Positions 43,324 to 51,602 of a stretch of 64,000 bases of DNA are shown in pieces. This DNA is from JAVVHH01 sp965276815 (lineage in GTDB: Bacteria > Pseudomonadota > Alphaproteobacteria > Acetobacterales > Acetobacteraceae), in assembly GCA_965276815.1 (NCBI GenBank), contig CBDIBE010000012.1:744001-808000 (forward strand). Reading direction: 5' to 3'. The notes under the pieces were generated by a model. The model was not told the origin of the DNA, did not search any database, and saw only the letters and a program-made list of their open reading frames with translations. The translations under genes and the position numbers were made by a program. The number at the start of each line of letters is the position of its first letter. Position 1 is the first letter of the stretch.

Positions 43324-44649
43324 TCAGAGGGCGGATTCAAGCGAGATCGGGGTGCCGTCGGTGAAACGGCTGAAGCGGAACGGCGCCGGGTCGACGATCG
43401 GCGTCCGTGCCGTCGCGATCTCCGCCGCCAGACGTCCGGCGGCCGGACCAATGCCGAAACCATGGCCGGAAAATCCGGTCGCGACCACGAGGCCGGGCAT
43501 GGTCTCTACCTCGGAGATGACCGGCACCGCATCGGGCGTCACATCGATCAGGCCCGCCCATTGCTGCGCCACTTTCGCGCCACGAAAGACGGGGAAGACC
43601 GCCTCGAGCTCCTTGGTTGCCGCCGCATTGATGGACTCCACCGGGTCGGGGTCGAGCGTGCGCGTCGCCTCGAACGGGCTCGGCTTGTCGAGGTCCCAGC
43701 GCTTCGGCGTCCGCGCTTCGGTCAGGAAGCGATTGTCCAGCCGCAGGCGCAGACCGCGCCGCTCCGCCCGCGCGGCCGGCAGAAACTCGGAGAAGAAGCG
43801 GAACGTATCCGGCGTGACCGGCACGATGTTGGCGTTGCCATTGGCGATGGTGTAGCCGCCATCCAGGCGCTTGCGATAGGCAAAGCTGCCGAGCCACGCG
43901 GAGACTACGGGACCGTCCGCCAAGGGCGCCGTCCGCAGCACGGAGGAGCGGACCTTGAGCTGCGGCAGGCGCAGGCCGAGACTGCCGCAGAACAGCCGGG
44001 ACCATGCGCCGCTGGCCAGGATCGCGCTCTGGCAAGCGACCCGGCCCCGTTCCGTGACCACGCCCACGACGCGCCCGGCGGTGAGGTCGAGCCCGCGGAC
44101 CGCGCAGTTCTCGACGATGACGGCACCGGCGGCACGGGCGGAAGCGGCCAGGGCAGGCACCGCCTTCTGTGGCTCTGCCCGGCCGTCCGTCTTAGTGTAG
44201 AGGGCGGCGGAGAACCGCTTTGTCGCACCCGGCAGCAACGCGGCGAGCTCGTCGCCTTCGACGAGCCGGCTGCCCATCTGATAAGGCTGCACCCGGTCAA
44301 GCCAGCGTTCGTATTGCGCGCGGTCGGAGTCGTTGGCGGCCACGTAAAGCACGCCGCACTCGGTGAAGCCGGTCGGCAGCCCCTCCCGCGTGAATTCGCC
44401 CCACATGCGCAGCGCCTCGATGATCAGCGGCACCTCGCGCAGATCGCGTCCCGTCTTGCGCACCCATCCCCAGTTGCGGCTCGACTGCTCGCCGGCGAGC
44501 TTGCCCTTCTCGCACAGCAGGACGGAGATGCCCTGCCGCGCCAGATGCAGCGCCGCGCTGACGCCGACGATCCCGCCCCCGATCACCACCACGTCCGCTT
44601 GTTGCGGCAGCTCGGTGTCGGTCTCGGCCGGGTCGATCTGCGGTCCCAT
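43324..44649 (-). CDS. FAD-dependent oxidoreductase (DAO/DadA-like family)
   Basis: A 441-residue flavoprotein of the D-amino-acid oxidase/glycine oxidase/sarcosine oxidase superfamily. The dinucleotide motif VVVIGGGIVGVSAALHLARQ (GxGxxG at 24-29) is close to the amino terminus, followed by LLCEKGKLAGEQSSRNWGW. A second FAD contact is ASGAWSRL, and the carboxyl-terminal GLVVATGFSGHGFGIGPAAG is family-typical. Sitting inside a peptide-type ABC operon between dppF and the binding protein, it probably oxidises the imported amine, opine or D-amino acid. Opine oxidases share this context. Confidence 0.93.
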   Translation of the reverse strand: MGPQIDPAETDTELPQQADVVVIGGGIVGVSAALHLARQGISVLLCEKGKLAGEQSSRNWGWVRKTGRDLREVPLIIEALRMWGEFTREGLPTGFTECGVLYVAANDSDRAQYERWLDRVQPYQMGSRLVEGDELAALLPGATKRFSAALYTKTDGRAEPQKAVPALAASARAAGAVIVENCAVRGLDLTAGRVVGVVTERGRVACQSAILASGAWSRLFCGSLGLRLPQLKVRSSVLRTAPLADGPVVSAWLGSFAYRKRLDGGYTIANGNANIVPVTPDTFRFFSEFLPAARAERRGLRLRLDNRFLTEARTPKRWDLDKPSPFEATRTLDPDPVESINAAATKELEAVFPVFRGAKVAQQWAGLIDVTPDAVPVISEVETMPGLVVATGFSGHGFGIGPAAGRLAAEIATARTPIVDPAPFRFSRFTDGTPISLESAL

Positions 44650-44658
44650 AAAATTCTC

Positions 44659-45654
44659 CTATTCCGCACGCACCAGCGCCGGCGCCGCTTCCGGCAGGGG
44701 TGAGGCCAACTGTAGCTCCGGGCGGCGGCAGGCAGCAAAGTGACCCGGCGAAAGTTCTGCGAGTGGCGGCAAAGCCTCAGCGCACGTCGCCTCAGCATAA
44801 CGGCAGCGCGTCCGGAACGGACAGCCGGAGGGCGGGGAGAGCGGGCTCGGGATATCGCCCTCGAGCAGGATGCGCTCGCGCTTGCCGCCGATATCGGGGA
44901 CGGCGGAGAACAGGGCCTCGGTATACGGGTGCCGCGGCCGGGCGAAGAGCGAGGCGGTGGTGGCGAGCTCGACGATGCGGCCGAGATACATGACCGCGAT
45001 GCGGTCGGAGATCAGGCCGACCACGGCAAGGTCGTGAGCAATGAAGAGGATCGCGAGGTTGAGTGCGGCCCGCAGGTCGAGCAGCAGGTTGATGACCTGC
45101 GCCTGGACCGAGACGTCGAGGGCGGAAACCGGCTCGTCGGCGACGAGGAGTTCGGGATGGCACATGAGCGCGCGGGCGATGCCGATGCGCTGGCGCTGGC
45201 CGCCGGAGAATTCGTGCGGATAGCGGTTTGCGGCGGCTGGCGACAGGCCGACCTGGGCGAGCGATTCCTCGATGCGGGCGCGGCGAGCGGCGCGGCCGAG
45301 ACCGGGTTCGTGGACTTGCAGCGGGATGGCGAGGCTCTGCTCGACGGTCTGGCGCGGGTTGAGCGACGCGTAGGGGTCCTGGAAGATAATCTGCATGTGC
45401 CGCCGTATCGGGCGGAGCGCGGTCCGGGACGCCTGGGCGATGTCGTTGCCGCGAAAGCGGATCGCGCCGCTGGTGATGTCGTGCAGGCGCAAAACGCTGC
45501 GGCCGAGAGTGGTCTTGCCGGAGCCGCTCTCGCCGACCACGCCCAAGACTTCGCCGGGTTCGAGGCTGAAGGAAACGCCGTCGATGGCGCGCAGCGTGCG
45601 GCCGCCGCCGACCTTGTAGTGTTTGGCGAGGTTTTCGACCTCGAGCAGGTTCAT
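44659..45654 (-). CDS. dppF: DppF-type ABC transporter ATPase
   Basis: A 331-residue ATPase starting at the ATG at 45654; the ATG at 45666 is an alternative adding 4 residues. Walker A is GESGSGKT (41-48), the signature FSGGQRQRIGIARAL, Walker B LLVADEPVSALDVS. The carboxyl-terminal oligopeptide-type domain includes HPYTEALFSAVP and the CPFRTRCRYAEATC cysteine motif. A hairpin sits directly at its start codon. No Shine-Dalgarno sequence is visible there. Confidence 0.94.
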   Translation of the reverse strand: MNLLEVENLAKHYKVGGGRTLRAIDGVSFSLEPGEVLGVVGESGSGKTTLGRSVLRLHDITSGAIRFRGNDIAQASRTALRPIRRHMQIIFQDPYASLNPRQTVEQSLAIPLQVHEPGLGRAARRARIEESLAQVGLSPAAANRYPHEFSGGQRQRIGIARALMCHPELLVADEPVSALDVSVQAQVINLLLDLRAALNLAILFIAHDLAVVGLISDRIAVMYLGRIVELATTASLFARPRHPYTEALFSAVPDIGGKRERILLEGDIPSPLSPPSGCPFRTRCRYAEATCAEALPPLAELSPGHFAACRRPELQLASPLPEAAPALVRAE

Positions 45655-45684
45655 ACCAACAGTCATGTAGGATGACCGTTGGTA
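45654..45684 (-). promoter_or_regulatory. Thirteen-base-pair hairpin at the dppF start codon
   Basis: TACCAACAGTCAT (45654-45666) and ATGACCGTTGGTA (45672-45684) are complementary at 12 of 13 positions around a 5-base loop. In the minus-strand transcript the last base of the 3' arm is the A of the dppF ATG. The stem therefore covers the place where a ribosome site should be and could limit or time dppF translation relative to dppD. It lies in the only long gap (about 110-125 bases) of this otherwise overlapping operon. Confidence 0.6.
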
Positions 45685-45778
45685 CGAACCTTTGTCTGGC
45701 GCGCCGCCGCCCACCAACCCGGCGCGCGATACCGTCGGCGCGACGCGACGGAAGAGTCATCGCATCGTGCCGCTGGTA

Positions 45779-46789
45779 TCATGCGGCGAGCTCGCGCCAG
45801 CGGGCGCAGCGGACGGCGTGGGTGGGAGACGCGGGTTCGAGCTGTGGGCGCACGGGTTCGCAGATTTCGGGAACGTTGTAGGCGCAGCGTGGGTGGAAGG
45901 TGCAGCCGCCGGGTCGATCGCGCGGATCGGGAACGTTGCCGCTGATGGCGAGCAGCCTGGCACCTTGGGTGCGGGCGCGGACGTGCGCCAGTTGCGGGAC
46001 GGAGCCGATCAGCCCGGCGCTGTAAGGCATCAGCGGGCGGCGAAGGAGTTCGGCCACGGGGGCGTCCTCGACGATTTGGCCGGCATACATGACCAGCACG
46101 CGGTCGGCGATTTCGGCAACCACGCCGAGGCTGTGGGTGATGAAAATGACCGACATGCCGGTCTCGTGCTGCAGGGTGCGGATCAGGTCGAGGATCTGCG
46201 CCTGGATGGTGACGTCGAGCGCGGTGGTGGGCTCGTCGGCGATGAGCACGCGCGGGCGGCAGGCGAGCGCCATGGCGATCATCGCGCGCTGGCGCATCCC
46301 GCCGGAAAGTTGGTGCGGGAAGGCGCGGGCGCGCAACCCGGGCTCGGAGATGCCGACCTGTTCGAGCAAGGCGACGGCGCGGGCGGCGGCGGCGCGGCGC
46401 GTGACCTTCTCATGCGCGAGCAGGGCCTCGGCGATCTGGTCGCCGACCCGGTGCACCGGGTTGAGCGAGGTCATCGGTTCCTGGAAGATCATGGCGATGT
46501 CACGGCCGCGGATTTCGGCCATGCGGGCTTCCGGGAGGGTGAGGAGATCGAGCGCCGATCCATCGGCGCGGCTGAGGGTCGCCCGGCCGCGGACGAGGAC
46601 ACCGGGCGGGCTGCCGAGCAGGCGCATGAGGGCGAGCGCGGTGACGCTCTTGCCGGAGCTGGATTCGCCGACGATGGCGAGGGTTGCGCCAGCTTCAAGG
46701 CTGAAACCGACGCCTTCGACGGCGTGGACGGGGCCCGCTTCGCTGCGGAAGGTGACGGCGAGATCGGTCGCGGACAGGACGGTGCTCAT
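45779..46789 (-). CDS. dppD: DppD-type ABC transporter ATPase
   Basis: A 336-residue ATPase from the ATG at 46789, which overlaps the dppC stop (ATGA). Walker A reads GESSSGKS (41-48), the signature LSGGMRQRAMIAMAL, Walker B VLIADEPTTALDVT. The oligopeptide-type tail shows MPYSAGLIGSVPQL and GCTFHPRCAYNVPEIC. It pairs with DppF to energise the DppBC permease of this operon. Confidence 0.94.
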   Translation of the reverse strand: MSTVLSATDLAVTFRSEAGPVHAVEGVGFSLEAGATLAIVGESSSGKSVTALALMRLLGSPPGVLVRGRATLSRADGSALDLLTLPEARMAEIRGRDIAMIFQEPMTSLNPVHRVGDQIAEALLAHEKVTRRAAAARAVALLEQVGISEPGLRARAFPHQLSGGMRQRAMIAMALACRPRVLIADEPTTALDVTIQAQILDLIRTLQHETGMSVIFITHSLGVVAEIADRVLVMYAGQIVEDAPVAELLRRPLMPYSAGLIGSVPQLAHVRARTQGARLLAISGNVPDPRDRPGGCTFHPRCAYNVPEICEPVRPQLEPASPTHAVRCARWRELAA

Positions 46790-47670
46790 CGCTGCAGGTC
46801 CAGCCGCGGGTCGAGCGCGTCGCGCAGACCGTCGCCGAGGAAGTTGAAGCCGGTGACGGCCAGGGTGATGGCGGCGCCAGGAAAGATGGCGAGCCAAGGG
46901 GCGCTGGTCAGGTATTCCTGGGCGTTGTTGAGCATGTTGCCCCAGGAGGGCGTGGGCGGCTGGATGCCGTAACCGAGGTAGCTCACGTAGCTTTCGAGCA
47001 GGATGGCGCGGGCCACGTTGAGGGTCGCGGCGACGACGATCGGGGCCATGATGTTGGGCAGCAGTTCGCGCAGCATGAGATGGCTGTCGGAGACGCCGAT
47101 CGCCTCGGCGGCGATGACGTATTCGCGCTCGCGCAACGCCCGCACCTGACCCTCGACGATGCGGGCCACCTCCATCCAGGAGGTGAGGGCGACGATCAGG
47201 GTGATGGTCGTGACGCCCGGGCTGACCAAGGCGGCGAGGGTGAGCAGCAGGAAGATAGACGGAAAGCAGAGCACGGCGTCGACCAGGCGCATCAGCGCGG
47301 TGCCGGTCCAGCCGCCGTAGAACCCGGCGGCGAGGCCGATCAAGACGCCGATGACCGTGCTGATGCCCATGGCGGCGAAGCCGACGAGCAGCGAGATACG
47401 GCCGGCGAGCATCAGGCGGATGAGCTGGTCGCGCCCGAGCGGGTCGGAACCCAGGATGTGCGGCCCGGCGAAGGGCGGCTGGAACCGGTGCCGCAAGTCG
47501 ATGGCCAGCGAATCATAGGGGACGAAATCCGGGCCGATGGCGCAAGCGAGGATCAGGAGGACCAGAGCGGCGAGGCCGAACATGGCGAGGCGGTGCCGCA
47601 GCAAGCGGCGGAGCGCCGGACGGCGGACCGATCGGATTGGCGCGGCGAGCGGGATTGCGGAGGCGCTCAT
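46786..47670 (-). CDS. dppC: DppC-type ABC transporter permease (second system)
   Basis: A 294-residue permease starting at the ATG at 47670, overlapping the dppB stop by 4 bases. It shows LGSDPLGRDQLIRLMLAGRI, the EAA loop LREREYVIAAEAIGVSDSHLMLRELLPN, and YVSYLGYGIQPPTPSWGNML before the closing FNFLGDGLRDALDPRL. Confidence 0.95.
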   Translation of the reverse strand: MSASAIPLAAPIRSVRRPALRRLLRHRLAMFGLAALVLLILACAIGPDFVPYDSLAIDLRHRFQPPFAGPHILGSDPLGRDQLIRLMLAGRISLLVGFAAMGISTVIGVLIGLAAGFYGGWTGTALMRLVDAVLCFPSIFLLLTLAALVSPGVTTITLIVALTSWMEVARIVEGQVRALREREYVIAAEAIGVSDSHLMLRELLPNIMAPIVVAATLNVARAILLESYVSYLGYGIQPPTPSWGNMLNNAQEYLTSAPWLAIFPGAAITLAVTGFNFLGDGLRDALDPRLDLQR

Positions 47671-48617
47671 CGCATCCGGATCCGCGGGTCGGCGACCACG
47701 TAGAGCAAGTCGGCAAGCAAGTTGCCGATCAGGACCATGAGGGCGGAGACCATCAGCAGGCCCATGACGACCGGGTAATCGCGGTAGCCGATCGAATCGA
47801 GGAACAGGCGGCCCATCCCCGGCCAGGTGAAAACGGTCTCGGTGACCAGCGCGCCGCCCAGCAGCGTGGGCAGTTGCAGGCCGGCGACCGTGATCATGGG
47901 CAGCAGCGCGTTGCGCAGCGCGTGGCGGATCAGCACGGCGCGGCGGCGCAGCCCCTTGGCGCGGGCGGTGCGGACGTAGTCCTGCGAGATCACGTCCAGC
48001 ATCGAGGCGCGCATGTAGCGGCTCCAGGTCGCGACCGTGACCAGGGTGAGCACGAGGCAGGGCAGCACGAGATGGCGGGCCGCGTCGAGCAAGCCGTTCG
48101 ATCCTTCGGTGTACATATTGCCGGAAGGGAGCCAACGCAGGGTCACCGAGAACAGGTAGATCATGATGAGGCCGAACCAGAAGGTCGGGATCGACAGTGC
48201 CACCATCGCGCCGATCGTGGCGAGGTAATCGGCCACCGAATACCGCCTGACCGCCCCGAGCACGCCGACCCAGGTGCCGATCAGCACCGCGAGCAAGGTC
48301 GAGCTGGCCATCAGTTCGAGCGTGGCGCCGATATGCGCGCCGATCACCACCAGCACGGGTGCGCCGTCGCGATAGGAGTGCCCCCAATCGCCCCGCAGCA
48401 AATGTCCCGCCCAATCGACGTATTGCACGGGCAGCGGCCGATCGAGCCCCATCTGATGGGCAATTTCCGTCATCGTCGCCGCCGACATCCCCGGCGTCAG
48501 CGCGAATTGGGCCAGCGGGCCGCCCGGCGCCAAATGCAGCAGCCCGAATCCGATCATGGAGACGAGCACAAGCAGCACGAGGCTCTGGCCGATCCGGTGC
48601 AGGATTGTGCGCGCCAT
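47667..48617 (-). CDS. dppB: DppB-type ABC transporter permease (second system)
   Basis: A 316-residue permease and first gene of the dppBCDF - FAD oxidoreductase - binding protein operon. Landmarks are LVLLVLVSMIGFGLLHLAPG, LDRPLPVQYVDWAGHLLRGDWGHSY, the EAA loop ISQDYVRTARAKGLRRRAVL and LLGGALVTETVFTWPGMGRL. The upstream region (48618-48925) shows no binding protein gene. Confidence 0.95.
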   Translation of the reverse strand: MARTILHRIGQSLVLLVLVSMIGFGLLHLAPGGPLAQFALTPGMSAATMTEIAHQMGLDRPLPVQYVDWAGHLLRGDWGHSYRDGAPVLVVIGAHIGATLELMASSTLLAVLIGTWVGVLGAVRRYSVADYLATIGAMVALSIPTFWFGLIMIYLFSVTLRWLPSGNMYTEGSNGLLDAARHLVLPCLVLTLVTVATWSRYMRASMLDVISQDYVRTARAKGLRRRAVLIRHALRNALLPMITVAGLQLPTLLGGALVTETVFTWPGMGRLFLDSIGYRDYPVVMGLLMVSALMVLIGNLLADLLYVVADPRIRMR

Positions 48618-48925
48618 CAGTGCAGGCTCAGCGGATCCGCCGGCCTCGACCCGGCGGCGAGCACGACCCGGCCAAGGCTCCCATCAAAAAGGTCGCCAAC
48701 GATCGTCGATCCTGAGCTGTCGTAGCGTAAGCGAGCGCGTGCTGGCATTGGCAGGTATCCTCATCGACTTCATGGCAGCAAGACGCGTGCCAAGCCAGCC
48801 TCTGGAGACGCCGGCTCCTTGCCACTCCCTCGCTCGGAAGCGAAAAGGCCCCCGGCCTATGCGAGCCATGCGACAAGGGCCGAGACCGAGGAGCAGCTCA
48901 AGCCGGCGATATAGGGGAGACAAGC
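48618..48925. other. 308-base region without an intact gene; possible gene-end remnant
   Basis: This gap separates the divergent dppB and SDR genes and should hold promoters for both. On the minus strand an open stretch of about 25 codons, including DLFDGSLGRVVLAAG then SRPADPLSLH-stop, ends directly upstream of dppB. It reads like the natural carboxyl end of a lost protein, but I cannot name the family. On the plus strand GGGGAG lies just before the GTG start of the SDR gene. I saw no terminator, repeat or RNA gene here. Confidence 0.35.
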
Positions 48926-49693
48926 GTGCCCGAACTCTTTGATGTGAAAGATCGGCATATCCTGGTCACCGGAGCCTCGAGCGGGCTCGGCGAGCATTTC
49001 GCCGGGTTCCTCGCCCGCGCCGGCGCGAAAGTCACTCTCGGGGCCCGGCGCGAGGCGGCGCTGTCCCGGGTGGTCCAGGGCATTCAAGCTGCGGGCGGCC
49101 AGGGGCAGAGCGTGGTGATGGACATCACCGACGCGGGCAGCATCGAGCGCGCCTTCGGCCGCGCCGAGCAGGGGTTCGGCCCGGTGACGGTCCTGGTCAA
49201 CAACGCCGGCATCGCCGTGACCAAGGCCGCGCTCGACTTGGACGAGAAGGGCTGGGACGACGTGGTGGGCACCAATCTGCGTGGCGCCTGGCTCACCGCG
49301 CAGGCGGCGGCGAAGCGGATGGTGGCGCAGAAGACCGGCGGCAGCATCATCAACATCGCCTCCATTCTCGGCCTGCGCGTCGCGGGCGGGGTCTCGGCCT
49401 ACGCTGTGTCGAAGGCGGGCGTGATCCAGATGACCAAGGCGCTGGCGCTGGAGTGGGCGCGCCACGGTATCCGGGTCAACGCGATGGCGCCGGGCTACAT
49501 CGAGACCGAGCTGAACCGGGACTTCTTTGCCAGCGATCCCGGCCAAACCCTGATCAGGCGCATCCCGCAGCGGCGGCTTGGCAAGCCGACCGAACTGGAC
49601 GGCGCGCTGCTGTTGCTCGCGTCGAAGGCGGGATCATACATGACCGGGAGCGTCATCGCCATTGATGGTGGCCATCTCGTTTCGGGACTGTAG
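48926..49693 (+). CDS. Short-chain dehydrogenase/reductase (SDR)
   Basis: A 255-residue classical SDR starting with GTG at 48926 behind GGGGAG. The cofactor motif is TGASSGLG (15-22), the structural NNAG is at 92-95, and the catalytic triad is S146, Y159 and K163 (SAYAVSKAG). The carboxyl end has NAMAPGYIETELNRDFF and GSYMTGSVIAIDGGHLVSGL. It would interconvert an alcohol and a ketone with NAD(P). It stands alone, convergent with the M15 peptidase gene 8 bases away. Confidence 0.94.
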   Translation: MPELFDVKDRHILVTGASSGLGEHFAGFLARAGAKVTLGARREAALSRVVQGIQAAGGQGQSVVMDITDAGSIERAFGRAEQGFGPVTVLVNNAGIAVTKAALDLDEKGWDDVVGTNLRGAWLTAQAAAKRMVAQKTGGSIINIASILGLRVAGGVSAYAVSKAGVIQMTKALALEWARHGIRVNAMAPGYIETELNRDFFASDPGQTLIRRIPQRRLGKPTELDGALLLLASKAGSYMTGSVIAIDGGHLVSGL

Positions 49694-49701
49694 GCAACGA
49701 G

Positions 49702-50472
49702 TCAGTCCTCAGCGCCAGGAACGTAATCAAGCAACTCAGGCCGGTATTCGAAGTGCATCGTGTCGAAGTGAGACCAACGCCCGCCCCAAATGAAGCCGTG
49801 GCGCTCGAAGATATCGACGATTTCCGGCGGGATGCGGTTCCTGTAAGCCGGAAACCCATCTTCGCCGGATCGGCTCCAACGCCAGTAATCCGAGAATGAG
49901 GTGTTGATGTCGATGGCCGCGCCCCAAGAATGCATGCTCGTCTGATCCGTCCCGGCGATGGGTCGACAGTTATAAGTCCCGCCTATGGGGTAGAGATACT
50001 TCTTGTCCTGCGCCGGCAAGTCGTCGAGCTCGCGCGAGACCGCCTCCAACCTGCGGTCCACGCCGTTGACCCGGGTGACGGTCACGGCGTGCCCCCAGGT
50101 CTTCGGTAGCCAGATGATGCGGACCAGGTTCGGTGCGACCTGCCCGGCCGTGCAGTCGCCGTACATCTTGTCGAAAAATGCCTGACTGCGAAGGCGGCCG
50201 GGTTCGTCCGACGGCGGCAGCGGCGGGGCGCCTTCCGGGTAGCGGAGGGCGAGCTGATCGAGGATCGAAGGGTGTTGCAGCGTCGCTTGCGTAATCGGGC
50301 CGGGATGCGCCGGGCCGACGGGCATCCGCGTGCCGTCGCGCCAGATGAGGTTCACGCCGTCGAACCCGCTCAGGAAATCCGGATATGCGCGGACGAGATC
50401 GGCAACCGAGGCCGCGCTTGCCGTTCCCGTCAGGCCGAGCAGCAGCAGCGTGGCCAGTAGCCACGACCTCAT
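49702..50472 (-). CDS. M15-family peptidoglycan peptidase (D-alanyl-D-alanine carboxypeptidase/endopeptidase type)
   Basis: A 256-residue exported zinc peptidase. The Sec signal is MRSWLLATLLLLGLTGTASA, cleaved after residue 20. Zinc ligands fit the M15 pattern: SMHSWGAAIDIN gives H181 and D188, and the late FDTMHFEY gives H240. Arg and Trp residues of WGGRWSHFD match the LytH/CwlK-like M15C branch. It would cleave stem peptides in the periplasm. Its ATG overlaps the stop of the upstream serine hydrolase gene, so the two are coupled. Confidence 0.9.
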   Translation of the reverse strand: MRSWLLATLLLLGLTGTASAASVADLVRAYPDFLSGFDGVNLIWRDGTRMPVGPAHPGPITQATLQHPSILDQLALRYPEGAPPLPPSDEPGRLRSQAFFDKMYGDCTAGQVAPNLVRIIWLPKTWGHAVTVTRVNGVDRRLEAVSRELDDLPAQDKKYLYPIGGTYNCRPIAGTDQTSMHSWGAAIDINTSFSDYWRWSRSGEDGFPAYRNRIPPEIVDIFERHGFIWGGRWSHFDTMHFEYRPELLDYVPGAED

Positions 50473-51479
50473 TGCGCCGCGCCGACGATTAGGTCACCCA
50501 CGCGGCGGCGCAACTCGACGATGCCGGTATCTCGGTGCCGGGTCGGATGGACGCGGTTGGTAAGAAGGGTCCACGCGAGGCCGCGTTGGAAGTCGATCCA
50601 CAGCCCCGTCCCGGTGAAACCGGTATGGCCGATCGTCTCGTGCGAACATGCATCTCCCCCTGACCATCCAGCGTGCCGCGCTTCCCATCCCAGGGTGCGC
50701 GTGGCGGATTGCCTGGAACGCATGCCGGCAAGGCCCGGCGTAACCCCGCCCAGCATATCCTGGGCGGCGTCAAGCACGCCGTCGACGGTCCCGAACAGCC
50801 CGGCATGGCCGGACGCGCCGCCCAGGGCGAAGGCATTCTCGTCATGCACCTCGCCCCGCATGACCCGGCCGCGCCAAGTGCAGCGTTCCGTGGCGGCGGT
50901 CTGCTCCGGGTCGGGCCGGAACGACAAGCCGGCCCGCAACTCCTGCTCGAGGAGCGGGTGCCCGGTCAGCCGCTCGATCGCGATCCCGAGCAGGATGAAG
51001 TTGATGTCGGAGTAGACGGGCGGACCTGGCCGCCAGACACGCTGGAGGACGAAGGCGCGCAGCGTCGCCGGGTCCTGGCCGTAGGTGTAGAGCGGCTCGA
51101 CCGCGGGCAAATGGGTCTGATGTGCAAGGCACTGGCGGATCGTGAGACGACGCTCGGGCGCATTGAGATCGTATTGCCGGAGATCGGGGATCGCGCCGGT
51201 CAAATTATCGTCCAACCCGATCCGCCCCTGCGCCACCAGGCGGAGGATGGCAGGCGTGGTGAACAGGATTTTGGTGAGGGAGGCGAGGTCGAACCAGGTT
51301 TCCCGGTGCATTGGGCTGGGGGATGGCTCGATCTGCGCATGACCGAAGGCATGGGTCGCGCGATCGCCGGCGCTGGTCATCACGCCGAGCACGGCGCCGG
51401 GGATGGGGCCGGCGACCGCTTCGGCAACCGCGCCGCTTGCCGCGGCGAGCAGGCGGCCGGCCGCACCATCCGAGTTCAT
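50469..51479 (-). CDS. Serine hydrolase, beta-lactamase class C / penicillin-binding-protein-like
   Basis: A 336-residue member of the AmpC/DD-peptidase-like family. The nucleophile motif is SLTK (S67, K70), the second motif is YSDIN (Y156, with D158 for the usual N), and the third is HTGF (H285-G287). It lacks an obvious signal peptide and so may be cytoplasmic, as are some muropeptide-modifying members. It is the first gene of a two-gene operon with the M15 peptidase and is divergent from a lytic transglycosylase gene, pointing to cell-wall turnover. Confidence 0.9.
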   Translation of the reverse strand: MNSDGAAGRLLAAASGAVAEAVAGPIPGAVLGVMTSAGDRATHAFGHAQIEPSPSPMHRETWFDLASLTKILFTTPAILRLVAQGRIGLDDNLTGAIPDLRQYDLNAPERRLTIRQCLAHQTHLPAVEPLYTYGQDPATLRAFVLQRVWRPGPPVYSDINFILLGIAIERLTGHPLLEQELRAGLSFRPDPEQTAATERCTWRGRVMRGEVHDENAFALGGASGHAGLFGTVDGVLDAAQDMLGGVTPGLAGMRSRQSATRTLGWEARHAGWSGGDACSHETIGHTGFTGTGLWIDFQRGLAWTLLTNRVHPTRHRDTGIVELRRRVGDLIVGAAQ

Positions 51480-51602
51480 CGGCGGACGGGTTCCGGCGTC
51501 GAACGCCCCTGCTGGATCATCGGTCGACCTCTCGACGGCTCGATGCGCCGTGCTATCAGCGGCCGGACCCGGCGTCGAGCCGATTGCCGGCGACGGGGAC
51601 CG

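Noticed and set aside
41698..44703. A 1001-codon plus-strand open frame
   Set aside because: It is very long but lies exactly antisense to a family-5 binding protein and an FAD oxidoreductase with all expected motifs, and its composition is typical of a shadow frame.
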